32,600 nt of DNA, taken from contig JAGPDM010000005.1 of NCBI GenBank assembly GCA_018057585.1, positions 1 through 32,600 on the forward strand, given 5' to 3'. Positions within the stretch are counted from its first letter, which is position 1. Every line of letters starts with the position of its first letter. Shown here piece by piece: positions 24,308 to 31,592 of the stretch. The notes under the pieces were generated by a model that saw only the letters and a program-made list of their open reading frames with translations, ran no database searches and was not told the DNA's origin. The position numbers were made by a program, and so were the translations under genes. Source of the DNA: Candidatus Saccharimonadota bacterium. GTDB lineage: Bacteria > Patescibacteriota > Saccharimonadia > Saccharimonadales > JAGPDM01.

Positions 24308-26062
24308 CTACCAAGATCCGCCACCGCCACCGCCGATTCCGCCACCGGAGAAGCCGCCGCCAGAGCCACCAGATGAACTGCCCGAAGATTGTGCTGGTGT
24401 GAAGCCAGAGCTAACGGCACCACCAAAGTCGGAACTGAGCGATGAAACAAAAGCAGCCGTCGACAAATTATGGCCATTACCTGAATACCAATCAGTACTT
24501 TGCTCGTTAATGTTCAGCGACTCGAACTGCTTAGCCCACTTCTCTTCAACTCCGAGTGCAATCGCATAGGGTAGTAGCTGATTAAATATTTTCGGGCTCT
24601 TCTCTGGTGCGTCATGGAAATCTAGTCGATCTTTTTCTGCAACCTGCAAGTACATCTTCAAGCCTTCAACCTCGGCCCATTTGTCATAACCAGATTCGGT
24701 AACCGTTGTCTGCTTAGTGACCGTCTCGGCAATACCGCCACCAATTAATGCCGCTGCGATTGATAGGAATATGTATATAAATTCGGTATTTCCAACTAGT
24801 AGTGCAATTATATTTGCGACCACAGTTATCGCCCCCCCAACGCCAATAACAATTTTCCAATTAATCTTCGTCGGGCTAGAAGAAGCCGAATAGTATCCTT
24901 TTGACTCCAGCTGTTGCTTGAGAATCTTCTTCACAGACAGTACGGTTGTCTGGGCATTGCTGGCACTGATCTTATCCAGATCGTTAGTTTCTGAGCCGCT
25001 TGGCGTGACTAGGTGTAAGAGCTTAATCTCATGTTGCGGAAGCCTAGTCGTATCTTGTTTAAGATTATGAAACCTATATTTAGCTTTTTTAAAAATAGTT
25101 TTAGGATTAAGCTGCTCAATCCTTATAAAGCCTTTAACCGCTAGACTGATGATACTGGCGGTGATTTCTGACATGTCTGAGCTATTATCACTGAGCTGGC
25201 CAACCTCGCCTGGGCTTAGGTTGTCTGGAGCTTCATACTGAGGCACAATAACTTCGCTCTTCTGGAGTCGCTTGTGTTTAGCATAGTCTTTAAAACGAAT
25301 AATAGTTCCAAAAATTATTAAAACTACCGCCATGAGCGGACCGACGGCAGGCCACAGATTCGGCAATGGCTTATCTTGGGCCATAAGATAATTATTGTAA
25401 CTGTCTTTAGGTAGTAATATGTTTGTCGTCACACCTGAACCAGGCTCTACAGGAAGATTATTCTCTAGGCTGACAATCTTGCTGTCATTCTTAACACTAC
25501 AAACTGATTGGTCTTTCGAGCCCAGATCACCACTATAACACTCGATTTTGGTTGGAGCTACATTGCCCTCAAAGCTAATCCTGGCTGTGGTTTTGAGTAT
25601 AGTAACATTCCACTGATTACCAGTAATATCAAGATTGAGATAGTCGTTACTTTGCTCTGTTTGAATGACTGGTTTTAGCGTGTAATGAATTACATAAGTC
25701 TGTATACCGCTGACTGTTGTATCAGGATCTCCAATTCTTAAAACTGTATTGTCGCCCTGATCATAGATTTTGGTCGTAGCGATACGATCGTTTTGTTTAG
25801 TGTTAGTAAAATCTACACTGTAATAGTAGTACTTGTTCCCATCTGTTTTGTTTTGATGTGCTACAAACCGTTCTATCCCATGGCGAGCACTAGCGCCGAA
25901 ATCATAGACAATCGTTTCGGTTATGTCGGCTGAATTATCTTGATTGATGGTTATTTTACTATCAAAGCTCTTAATCCACTCTGGCGACTGAGCATTTAAG
26001 CTCGCAGGCAGGGCAAGGCTTATTACGGTCACAGCTATAGCAAGTAAGAATAATCGTCTCAT
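24308..26062 (-). CDS. DUF2207-family membrane protein with Gly-rich tail
   Basis: A 584-residue envelope protein. Residues 1-25 form a Sec signal peptide (MRRLFLLAIAVTVISLALPAS, cleavage likely after LNA). The DUF2207 domain follows (about 27-220, WIKSFDSKITINQDNSADITE, and FGASARHGIER). There are transmembrane helices near 230-250 and a pair near 395-435, with a cytoplasmic helical region between (LSPGEVGQL). The tail is rich in Gly and Ser, ending GGIGGGGGGSW, as is usual for the family. The role of DUF2207 proteins is unknown. ATG 26062 is preferred over 26071 because TATAAT ends seven bases before it. The aminotransferase follows on the same strand. Confidence 0.9.
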   Translation of the reverse strand: MRRLFLLAIAVTVISLALPASLNAQSPEWIKSFDSKITINQDNSADITETIVYDFGASARHGIERFVAHQNKTDGNKYYYYSVDFTNTKQNDRIATTKIYDQGDNTVLRIGDPDTTVSGIQTYVIHYTLKPVIQTEQSNDYLNLDITGNQWNVTILKTTARISFEGNVAPTKIECYSGDLGSKDQSVCSVKNDSKIVSLENNLPVEPGSGVTTNILLPKDSYNNYLMAQDKPLPNLWPAVGPLMAVVLIIFGTIIRFKDYAKHKRLQKSEVIVPQYEAPDNLSPGEVGQLSDNSSDMSEITASIISLAVKGFIRIEQLNPKTIFKKAKYRFHNLKQDTTRLPQHEIKLLHLVTPSGSETNDLDKISASNAQTTVLSVKKILKQQLESKGYYSASSSPTKINWKIVIGVGGAITVVANIIALLVGNTEFIYIFLSIAAALIGGGIAETVTKQTTVTESGYDKWAEVEGLKMYLQVAEKDRLDFHDAPEKSPKIFNQLLPYAIALGVEEKWAKQFESLNINEQSTDWYSGNGHNLSTAAFVSSLSSDFGGAVSSGFTPAQSSGSSSGGSGGGFSGGGIGGGGGGSW

Positions 26063-26069
26063 ATTAGTC

Positions 26070-26075
26070 ATTATA
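26070..26075 (-). promoter_or_regulatory. -10 TATAAT, leaderless start for DUF2207 gene
   Basis: Perfect TATAAT on the minus strand, seven bases before ATG 26062. The alternative ATG 26071 overlaps the hexamer. Confidence 0.65.
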
Positions 26076-26106
26076 CAGACTTGAGACTGGATGTTAATTA
26101 ACTATT

Positions 26107-26877
26107 CTAAGCTTTTCTGTAGAGTCGGTTTGATATAAACGCAAAAATAACCATTATTGCTAAGGACCACAAAATAGCAGGCATGACGTTATCGTAATTA
26201 CCAACACCAAGAGTCAATTCGCGCACGGCACTGGCGACTCTAGAGACAGGCTGGTTCTCGGCAAAACCTTGTAACCAATCTGGCATCGTATTAATCGGTA
26301 CAAATATCGAACTGGCAAATGCTAGTGGAAATACCCAAATCAGCCCAGCTGCCTGTGCGCTTTCAGGATCTTTAGCAAGTAAACCAATACTAATACTGAC
26401 CCAGCTCATCGCAAAACTAAATAGCAGTGCCAAACCAAAGGCTGCTAGCCCCTGCCAGATCGTGCCGCCAAGTTCGTATCCGAGGATGAAACCGAGGATT
26501 ATCATGGCAGTTAAAACAAGTGCATTTCGTAATAAATCAGCGAATGCCCTACCCGCCACAACTGCGAAACGGCTCATTGGTAATGATTTAAATCGATTGA
26601 TAATACCCTTATTTAGATCATCTGCCATGGCAATAGTTGCTTGGGTCGTACCGAATAGAACCACTTGAACAATAATTCCAGGTAGCAAATAGATTATGTA
26701 TTTATCAACACCTGGTGGTAAGCGTAGAGCACCGCCAAACACGTAATTGAAGAGTAGCAGCATCATTAATGGTTGAATGGTGCTGAAGACAATTAATCTT
26801 GGGATTCTTACGTATTTAGTCAAATTACGAACTGTTATAACTTTAGTGTCGCTGATAACACTAACTAATTTATTCAT
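26107..26877 (-). CDS. ABC-2 type exporter permease (DrrB-like)
   Basis: A 256-residue permease with six hydrophobic segments. It matches the ABC-2/daunorubicin-resistance permease family with VRIPRLIVFSTIQPLMMLLLFNYVFGGAL (here about residues 22-50), ATIAMADDLNKGIINRFKSLPMSR, the conserved amphipathic loop, and NTMPDWLQGFAENQPVS near the end. The start ATG 26877 overlaps the ATPase stop by eight bases (ATGAATAA), so the longer reading that begins at 26943, wholly inside the ATPase gene, is rejected. With the ATPase it forms a complete exporter when dimerised. The cargo cannot be predicted. Confidence 0.92.
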   Translation of the reverse strand: MNKLVSVISDTKVITVRNLTKYVRIPRLIVFSTIQPLMMLLLFNYVFGGALRLPPGVDKYIIYLLPGIIVQVVLFGTTQATIAMADDLNKGIINRFKSLPMSRFAVVAGRAFADLLRNALVLTAMIILGFILGYELGGTIWQGLAAFGLALLFSFAMSWVSISIGLLAKDPESAQAAGLIWVFPLAFASSIFVPINTMPDWLQGFAENQPVSRVASAVRELTLGVGNYDNVMPAILWSLAIMVIFAFISNRLYRKA

Positions 26878-27820
26878 CTTTATCCCCTGTAAGCTGTAAG
26901 AAGACATCATCAAGACTCGGCTGAGCCAAGCTAACATGAGCAACTTCTATTTTAGATTTACGCAAAGTCGCAATACTTGCTTCCAGATCACGAACCCCGT
27001 TTTTGACGGTGTAGGTAACCGACCCAGTTCGATCAAATTCAATCGGACTGGTTGCGATACCGGCCTTGTCTAGTGCTTCTTTTGCCGCTTTTACCTTGCT
27101 CCGATTACTGAGTTCAAATGAAAGTTGGTCGGCTCCAAGAGCTTTCTTTAATTCACTACTCGTACCTTCGGCGACTATCTCACCTTTGTTTATAACAACT
27201 ATACTATCGGCTAGCTCATCGGCCTCCTCAAGGTATTGCGTGGTTAAAAGTAGTGTTGTGCCGTCATCGACCATCTGGCGGATCAAAGCCCATAAATCAA
27301 TTCGCGTTTTAGGATCCAAGCCAGTAGTTGGCTCGTCAAGGAACAGTACGTCAGGTCGGTATAGTAAGCTCGCTCCGAGATCGAGCCGACGTCTCATGCC
27401 ACCGGAATATCCTTTGGCTGTTCGATCGGCAGCTTCTTCAAGCGAAATTCGTTTCAACACTTCACTGGCTCTTTTCTTGGCCTCAACCTTGCCTAGGTGG
27501 TAGAGACGGCCAACCATTTCTAGGTTTTCACGGCCAGTTAGGTTTTCGTCAACAGCTGCAAATTGTCCGGCTAAACCAATCTTTTCTCTGACTTTTTCCG
27601 GATACTTAGCAACGTCTATGCCTGCAACAGTAGCCTTACCGCCAGTCGATTTCGATAAAGTTGCTAAAATATTAACTAGGGTAGTCTTGCCTGAGCCGTT
27701 TGGACCCAGAAGCCCAAGTATCTTGCCCTCTTCAACACCAAAGCTAACGCCTTTTAGTGCTTCAGTTCGACCTTGTCGGTCATTAAAAATCTTTTCAATA
27801 TTGTCTACTTCAATAATCAT
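26870..27820 (-). CDS. ABC exporter ATP-binding protein (DrrA-like)
   Basis: A 316-residue ATPase of the DrrA family. Walker A is GPNGSGKTT (39-47), the Q-loop lies in GLAGQFAAVDENLTG, the signature is YSGGMRRRLDLGASLL, Walker [13 protein letters not shown], and the H-loop is replaced by TTQYLEEADELAD, typical for DrrA-type proteins, where Q stands in place of H. The DUF4162-like C-terminus (about 225-316) is present. The start ATG 27820 lies seven bases after TATACT; the reading from 27844 adds eight codons upstream of the expected transcript start. It overlaps its permease, so the two are translated together. Confidence 0.94.
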   Translation of the reverse strand: MIIEVDNIEKIFNDRQGRTEALKGVSFGVEEGKILGLLGPNGSGKTTLVNILATLSKSTGGKATVAGIDVAKYPEKVREKIGLAGQFAAVDENLTGRENLEMVGRLYHLGKVEAKKRASEVLKRISLEEAADRTAKGYSGGMRRRLDLGASLLYRPDVLFLDEPTTGLDPKTRIDLWALIRQMVDDGTTLLLTTQYLEEADELADSIVVINKGEIVAEGTSSELKKALGADQLSFELSNRSKVKAAKEALDKAGIATSPIEFDRTGSVTYTVKNGVRDLEASIATLRKSKIEVAHVSLAQPSLDDVFLQLTGDKDE

Positions 27821-27827
27821 AGTTTTA

Positions 27828-27855
27828 AGTATACGCTTAATCATTTGACGGTCAA
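27828..27855 (-). promoter_or_regulatory. Sigma70-type promoter TTGACC-N16-TATACT, leaderless, for ABC exporter
   Basis: -35 TTGACC (27850-27855) and -10 TATACT (27828-27833) on the minus strand, spaced 16 bases, with seven bases to ATG 27820. One of the few leaderless starts here where a good -35 is also visible. Confidence 0.7.
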
Positions 27856-27914
27856 GAAATCAGAATAACAACAAGAAACTCAGTGAATATTCAGCATGTT
27901 ATTGCTCATATAGC

Positions 27915-29348
27915 TCAGTCATGGTCGTGCGGATATATTGATTCGGCGTAGAGTTGAAGATCTTCTAACAGCTCGATTTTTTTTGGACTGTCTTTATGTT
28001 GTTCAGCAAGCTCAGCCAGTCGCTTAGCGAAAGTTTCATAATTATTCTTAGATTTGAATAGCCTTTCTGAACGATACTTTTCCCATTCTAACTTTTCCTC
28101 ATCGGTTAATTGTTCGGGATAATTACGGGCTTTGTAATGGGCCACCAGATCCTGTAATCTCTCGTCTTGAAATGTAATATCCAGCTCTCCAGCTCGAACT
28201 TTATCAAATTTATCGGTGTCACTACCCAGTACAAAACCATCATAAAGTTTGCTTTCGGCATCAGAAAATCCACCTCCAGATGAAGCTCTTGAACTGCTCG
28301 ACCAGTCTCTTTCGTGTGCTTTCACAAGTTTTTCAGCTATCTCAGCTTTGTATTTTTTGATTAACTCTAAATGTTTCTTAGCTCTTGCACGGTTAAGCAA
28401 TATTCGTTCGGCAGCTGCGTCATCAAGCGTCGATTCTGGTGCCAGTACCGGCGAGGCGTTAAGTTTAATCCCCTTTGCTCCGATCCGTTCTGTGCCTTCT
28501 GGTAGATTCTTTCTAGGCGTGAACATGTTCTCTGCAATCTGCTCAGCAGTTAAATCGAGAATCTGTTGCGGATCGGTCTTAAGATCAAAAACCAAAATTT
28601 TCCGACCATCTTCAATCGGAGCAACTGGTACAACCAGTGCGGTGCTTAAGCAGTCAGAACCAAACTTATCACTGGCATGCACAATTGGAATCATATTATT
28701 AACATCGAGCATCCTTGCGACCGATTTTTTATCTCGGTTATTCAATAAATACTCAAATAACTTAGGCTGATTTGTTTTAATCAATTTAGCTAGACCGATA
28801 GTTGCATAGACATCAGCCAACGCATCATGAGCGTCTTGGTGCTCGATTCCGTTCGCAACCGACAACTTCTCTAAACGGTTGGTTGGTTTGCCGTCTTGCT
28901 CTGGCCAGTTAATGCCCTCTGGACGCAGTGCTCGGGTCAAACGGACCATATCAATGATATCCCAAGTACTGCAGCTATTCTTCCAGGAGTGATCATAGGG
29001 ATTATAGAAATTACGCCAGAACAAATAGCGGTTAAAAGCTTCGTCAAATCTTATCGTGTTATAGCCAAGACTAATTGTGCCTGGACTAGATAGCTCCTTT
29101 TGTATTGCAACCGCAAACTCAGCTTCGATCACGCCCTCTTCTAGTGCTTTCTGCGGGCTAACACCAGTTACCATAACGGCATCCGGCTCGGGTAAGAAAT
29201 CATCAGTCGGCTTGCTGAACAAAACCAATGGCTCGCCAACGATATTAAAATCTAAATCAGTTCTAAGGCCGGCAAATTGTGACGGGCGAGTGGTCTTAGG
29301 ATTTATCCCCCAGGTTTCGTAATCGTACCAATAGAAGCTTTGCGACAT
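27915..29348 (-). CDS. sbcB: Exodeoxyribonuclease I (SbcB-like)
   Basis: A DEDDh 3'-5' exonuclease on single-stranded DNA, active in repair and recombination. The 477-residue protein is the usual length. The active-site residues are D9 and E11 (YWYDYETWG), D102 (NTIRFDEAFNRY), H174 and D179 (HQDAHDALADVYAT). Further family matches are RPSQFAGLRTDLDFN, YLFWRNFYNPYDHSW, ALRPEGINWP and NGIEHQDAH. The C-terminal half is weaker but keeps the SH3-like and helical extension. ATG 29348 follows TATAAT by seven bases, so ten codons of a longer reading from 29378 are not counted. The gene is divergent from padR. Confidence 0.94.
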   Translation of the reverse strand: MSQSFYWYDYETWGINPKTTRPSQFAGLRTDLDFNIVGEPLVLFSKPTDDFLPEPDAVMVTGVSPQKALEEGVIEAEFAVAIQKELSSPGTISLGYNTIRFDEAFNRYLFWRNFYNPYDHSWKNSCSTWDIIDMVRLTRALRPEGINWPEQDGKPTNRLEKLSVANGIEHQDAHDALADVYATIGLAKLIKTNQPKLFEYLLNNRDKKSVARMLDVNNMIPIVHASDKFGSDCLSTALVVPVAPIEDGRKILVFDLKTDPQQILDLTAEQIAENMFTPRKNLPEGTERIGAKGIKLNASPVLAPESTLDDAAAERILLNRARAKKHLELIKKYKAEIAEKLVKAHERDWSSSSRASSGGGFSDAESKLYDGFVLGSDTDKFDKVRAGELDITFQDERLQDLVAHYKARNYPEQLTDEEKLEWEKYRSERLFKSKNNYETFAKRLAELAEQHKDSPKKIELLEDLQLYAESIYPHDHD

Positions 29349-29355
29349 ACTAACC

Positions 29356-29361
29356 ATTATA
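29356..29361 (-). promoter_or_regulatory. -10 TATAAT, leaderless start for sbcB
   Basis: Perfect TATAAT on the minus strand, seven bases before ATG 29348. Its -35 position overlaps the promoter of the divergent padR gene. Confidence 0.65.
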
Positions 29362-29371
29362 AAGAATAATC

Positions 29372-29400
29372 TTGACATTAAGAACTAGGCAGAGTAATGT
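29372..29400 (+). promoter_or_regulatory. Promoter TTGACA-N17-TAATGT for padR-pspC operon
   Basis: -35 TTGACA (29372-29377), 17-base spacer, -10 TAATGT (29395-29400). Transcription should start near 29407, giving a leader of about 34 bases to ATG 29441. TGT...ACA half-sites (29398-29400 and 29411-29413) overlap the -10 and could be part of a PadR operator; that is only a guess. Confidence 0.65.
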
Positions 29401-29440
29401 AGCTTGTGTAACAAGGTACCATTTAAATAAAGATAGATAT

Positions 29441-29785
29441 ATGGAAGATAATAATCAAATAGCTCAACGAACTGCTCAAATAAGAAAAAGCCTGATCGAA
29501 TATTGCGTCTTGCTAATTTGTGCCAAAGATTCAGTTTATACTGGCGAGATCCTTCTCCAGCTACAGGAAGCCGAGATGATTGTTGTTGAAGGAACAGTCT
29601 ATCCCCTACTCAATCGCTTGCGTAAAGAGGGGACATTGGATTATAAGTGGGTTGAGTCAGATGCCGGTCCACCTCGCAAGTATTACCATTTAACAGCTCA
29701 GGGCAAAGAGACCCTTAACGATTATCACAAGCAATGGACCCAGCTCAACAAGACAATAACCAATTTAAAGAAAGGCAGTAGATAG
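29441..29785 (+). CDS. PadR-family transcriptional regulator
   Basis: A 114-residue winged-helix regulator. The pattern LIEYCVLLICAKDSVYTGEILLQLQEAEMIVVEGTVYPLLNRLRKEG (residues about 18-64) is the PadR DNA-binding domain, and the wing follows as LDYKWVESDAGPPRKYYHLTAQGKETL. The C-terminal helix (HKQWTQLNKTI) is short, so this is an s1-type PadR. ATG 29441 is chosen; the longer TTG reading would begin inside the -35 box. It overlaps the PspC gene by one base (TAGTG), so the regulator and its likely target are co-translated, and autoregulation is expected. Confidence 0.92.
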   Translation: MEDNNQIAQRTAQIRKSLIEYCVLLICAKDSVYTGEILLQLQEAEMIVVEGTVYPLLNRLRKEGTLDYKWVESDAGPPRKYYHLTAQGKETLNDYHKQWTQLNKTITNLKKGSR

Positions 29786-31362
29786 TGAATAAAACAGAAT
29801 TGATAAACATCGCCAAGCAGCCATTCTATATTGAGACTCCTGCATACAAGATCTTGAAGGACTACCTTGATGACATTAAAACCCACTACGACGACCAGGA
29901 GGTAATTGATGATATCGAACGCAGCATCGCTGAGAAACTAGCTGGCACATTAAAGGCAAAAGATACAGTTATCGAGCTTTCCGAAATCAAATTGATAATC
30001 GATCAGCTTGGTAGCGTTGATGACATTGCTTCGTCTGATGGCGAGAAGCTAGAGCAGGACCCAAGCTCCGGTTCGAAACATGCAAAAAGGCTATTTCGTG
30101 ATACCAAAAATGGTGAACTAGGCGGTGTCGCTGCAGGTCTAGCAGCTTACTTTGGGATTGACGTCACATGGGTCAGACTAGCTTTTGTAATAATAACCTT
30201 CTTGAACGGATTCGGAATTTTACTTTACTTAATTATGTGGGTGATTACGCCAGAGGCTAAGACCCTTAAAGATGAGTATGCAATGCGCGGTCGCAATCAG
30301 ACCTTGATCGACATCGAACGCAACGTTAAAGAGAAAGCCAAGCAATTTACGGATAGCGGTTTTATAGAGAATTCTGTCAATCTAATCGTGCAGGCTATAA
30401 AGGCAGTCATCAAGGCCATAGGCGTAATAGTGGTTGCCTTAGCGATTACGGCCATGGCCTCGGCTAGCGTAGTAGCAATCGGCATGCTGACGCATTTAGG
30501 TTTTGTTAATTTACCGCAAGTCCTAACTAGCTTCCCAAATACCAATAATGAATATGCATTGATCATTTCTAGTTATGTTGCAGTCTTGTCGTTATCGATA
30601 TTGCTTATCCAGCTCGGACTATCACTGATGACTTTAGAAAACAGACGACTGAAACTATACACTTTAATAGGGCTGATCACTGTACTCATCACTAGTGGTA
30701 TTATTGCTGGCCTATCGTTTACAGCTGCAAGACCTAATCTGCAAAAGGCACTCGAATCCAGCAAGCAACCACAAGTTCGGCAACTGAATAAGTTTGATAG
30801 CATAACAGCCGGAGGTAACGTCAACATTAAGCTTGTTAAAGGTGATGATTATTCGGTCAAAATTGATGGCGTCGTACAGCCTGAAAGCATAAAAACTGAT
30901 GTAAGTAATGGCAGATTAAACATCAACAAGGTCAACGGGTTGTATCTCTGTCTGATTACTTGCGATTATGATTCGTCGTCCGTAGTTATCAGTTTACCGC
31001 AGGATGCCTCAATCTCTGACATACTGCTCAAAGATCAAAGCAGGATAGAGTCAAACAACGTTACAACTAAAACTGCTAGCCTATTTGATCAATCTTACTT
31101 AGGGCTATCAACAGATATCAATATTAACAATCTCGCACTATATCTTAACGATCAATCAATTGGGACTGTCATGTGTAAGTCATTGCAGCAACTTGATCTA
31201 ACTGCTAAAGATCAAGCAACTGTACATACTGACGGCTGTCCAACAAAGAACGGTGATCTCGTTCTTAAAGACCAATCAAATGCAACGGTCAACGTAATGG
31301 ATTCCTTAAGTTTAGAACAGCATGGTCAGTCAGACTTTGAGCAAACTGGTAAGGCCGAATAA
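29785..31362 (+). CDS. PspC-domain membrane protein with C-terminal DUF2807 (GIN) beta-helix
   Basis: A 525-residue envelope protein. Residues 1-90 form a soluble helical region (YLDDIKTHYDDQEVIDDIE). PspC lies at about 100-158 (KRLFRDTKNGELGGVAAGLAAYFG, WVITPEA), followed by further transmembrane helices (about 200-235, 257-280 and 290-312). The external C-terminal part (about 335-525) is a DUF2807 beta-helix, with FDSITAGGNVNIKLVKGD and six D-Q-S-like rungs spaced about 20 residues. PspC proteins respond to membrane stress with PspA-type partners; none is seen here. GTG 29785 is coupled to padR. This PadR-PspC pair is a known pattern. Confidence 0.9.
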   Translation: MNKTELINIAKQPFYIETPAYKILKDYLDDIKTHYDDQEVIDDIERSIAEKLAGTLKAKDTVIELSEIKLIIDQLGSVDDIASSDGEKLEQDPSSGSKHAKRLFRDTKNGELGGVAAGLAAYFGIDVTWVRLAFVIITFLNGFGILLYLIMWVITPEAKTLKDEYAMRGRNQTLIDIERNVKEKAKQFTDSGFIENSVNLIVQAIKAVIKAIGVIVVALAITAMASASVVAIGMLTHLGFVNLPQVLTSFPNTNNEYALIISSYVAVLSLSILLIQLGLSLMTLENRRLKLYTLIGLITVLITSGIIAGLSFTAARPNLQKALESSKQPQVRQLNKFDSITAGGNVNIKLVKGDDYSVKIDGVVQPESIKTDVSNGRLNINKVNGLYLCLITCDYDSSSVVISLPQDASISDILLKDQSRIESNNVTTKTASLFDQSYLGLSTDININNLALYLNDQSIGTVMCKSLQQLDLTAKDQATVHTDGCPTKNGDLVLKDQSNATVNVMDSLSLEQHGQSDFEQTGKAE

Positions 31363-31409
31363 CAGAGTTATAAAGACATAAAGAGTCGGCATCATCAAAC
31401 TGCTAATGC

Positions 31410-31438
31410 TTGACACGGCAAGATAAACGTAATATGAT
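31410..31438 (+). promoter_or_regulatory. Near-consensus promoter TTGACA-N17-TATGAT
   Basis: -35 TTGACA (31410-31415) matches consensus, the spacer is 17 bases, and -10 TATGAT (31433-31438) differs at one position. It is the best sigma70-type promoter in the window. Transcription should begin near 31445, giving a leader of about 25 bases to the small gene at 31470. Confidence 0.8.
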
Positions 31439-31452
31439 TATACTTATTAGCT

Positions 31453-31463
31453 AGGAAAGAGGG
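31453..31463 (+). promoter_or_regulatory. Purine-rich ribosome binding site (AGGAAAGAGGG)
   Basis: An all-purine stretch with AGAGGG ends six bases before ATG 31470, and supports translation of the 40-residue ORF. Confidence 0.65.
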
Positions 31464-31469
31464 TTTCCA

Positions 31470-31592
31470 ATGTTAAACAGTCGAAAACGCAGACTACTTG
31501 ACCCAACCTTGAGGGTTGGTCACCGAGGTAAAATGGTTGAATGGTATCGTCGCCAGGCCAGACAAAGACAAGAAAACCGCAAACTCGACTAG
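31470..31592 (+). CDS. Small basic protein, 40 aa, probably nucleic-acid binding
   Basis: The ORF reads [17 protein letters not shown], then [20 protein letters not shown], ending KLD. Ten Arg and three Lys against four acidic residues make it strongly basic. It is single-helix-like in its second half, with no membrane segment. I find no match to a ribosomal protein I know (not bL34, bL36 or SRA). A strong promoter and a ribosome binding site precede it, so it is expected to be abundantly expressed. Its TAG overlaps the obgE stop (CTAG). RNA or ribosome association is an inference from composition. Confidence 0.72.
   Translation: MLNSRKRRLLDPTLRVGHRGKMVEWYRRQARQRQENRKLD

Noticed and set aside
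26878-26943. Extended start of the ABC permease overlapping the ATPase by 74 bases
   Set aside because: The extension lies wholly in the ATPase gene in another frame. ATG 26877 gives the usual short coupled overlap and a normal N-terminus.
27845-27914. Possible small RNA or tRNA in the gap upstream of the ABC exporter
   Set aside because: No cloverleaf or terminator is visible; the gap is accounted for by the -35 element and sbcB stop.
31503-31519. Hairpin CCAACC/GGTTGG with a five-base loop
   Set aside because: It lies inside the 40-residue ORF and has no T-tract after it, so it is not a terminator. An mRNA regulatory role is possible but unsupported.
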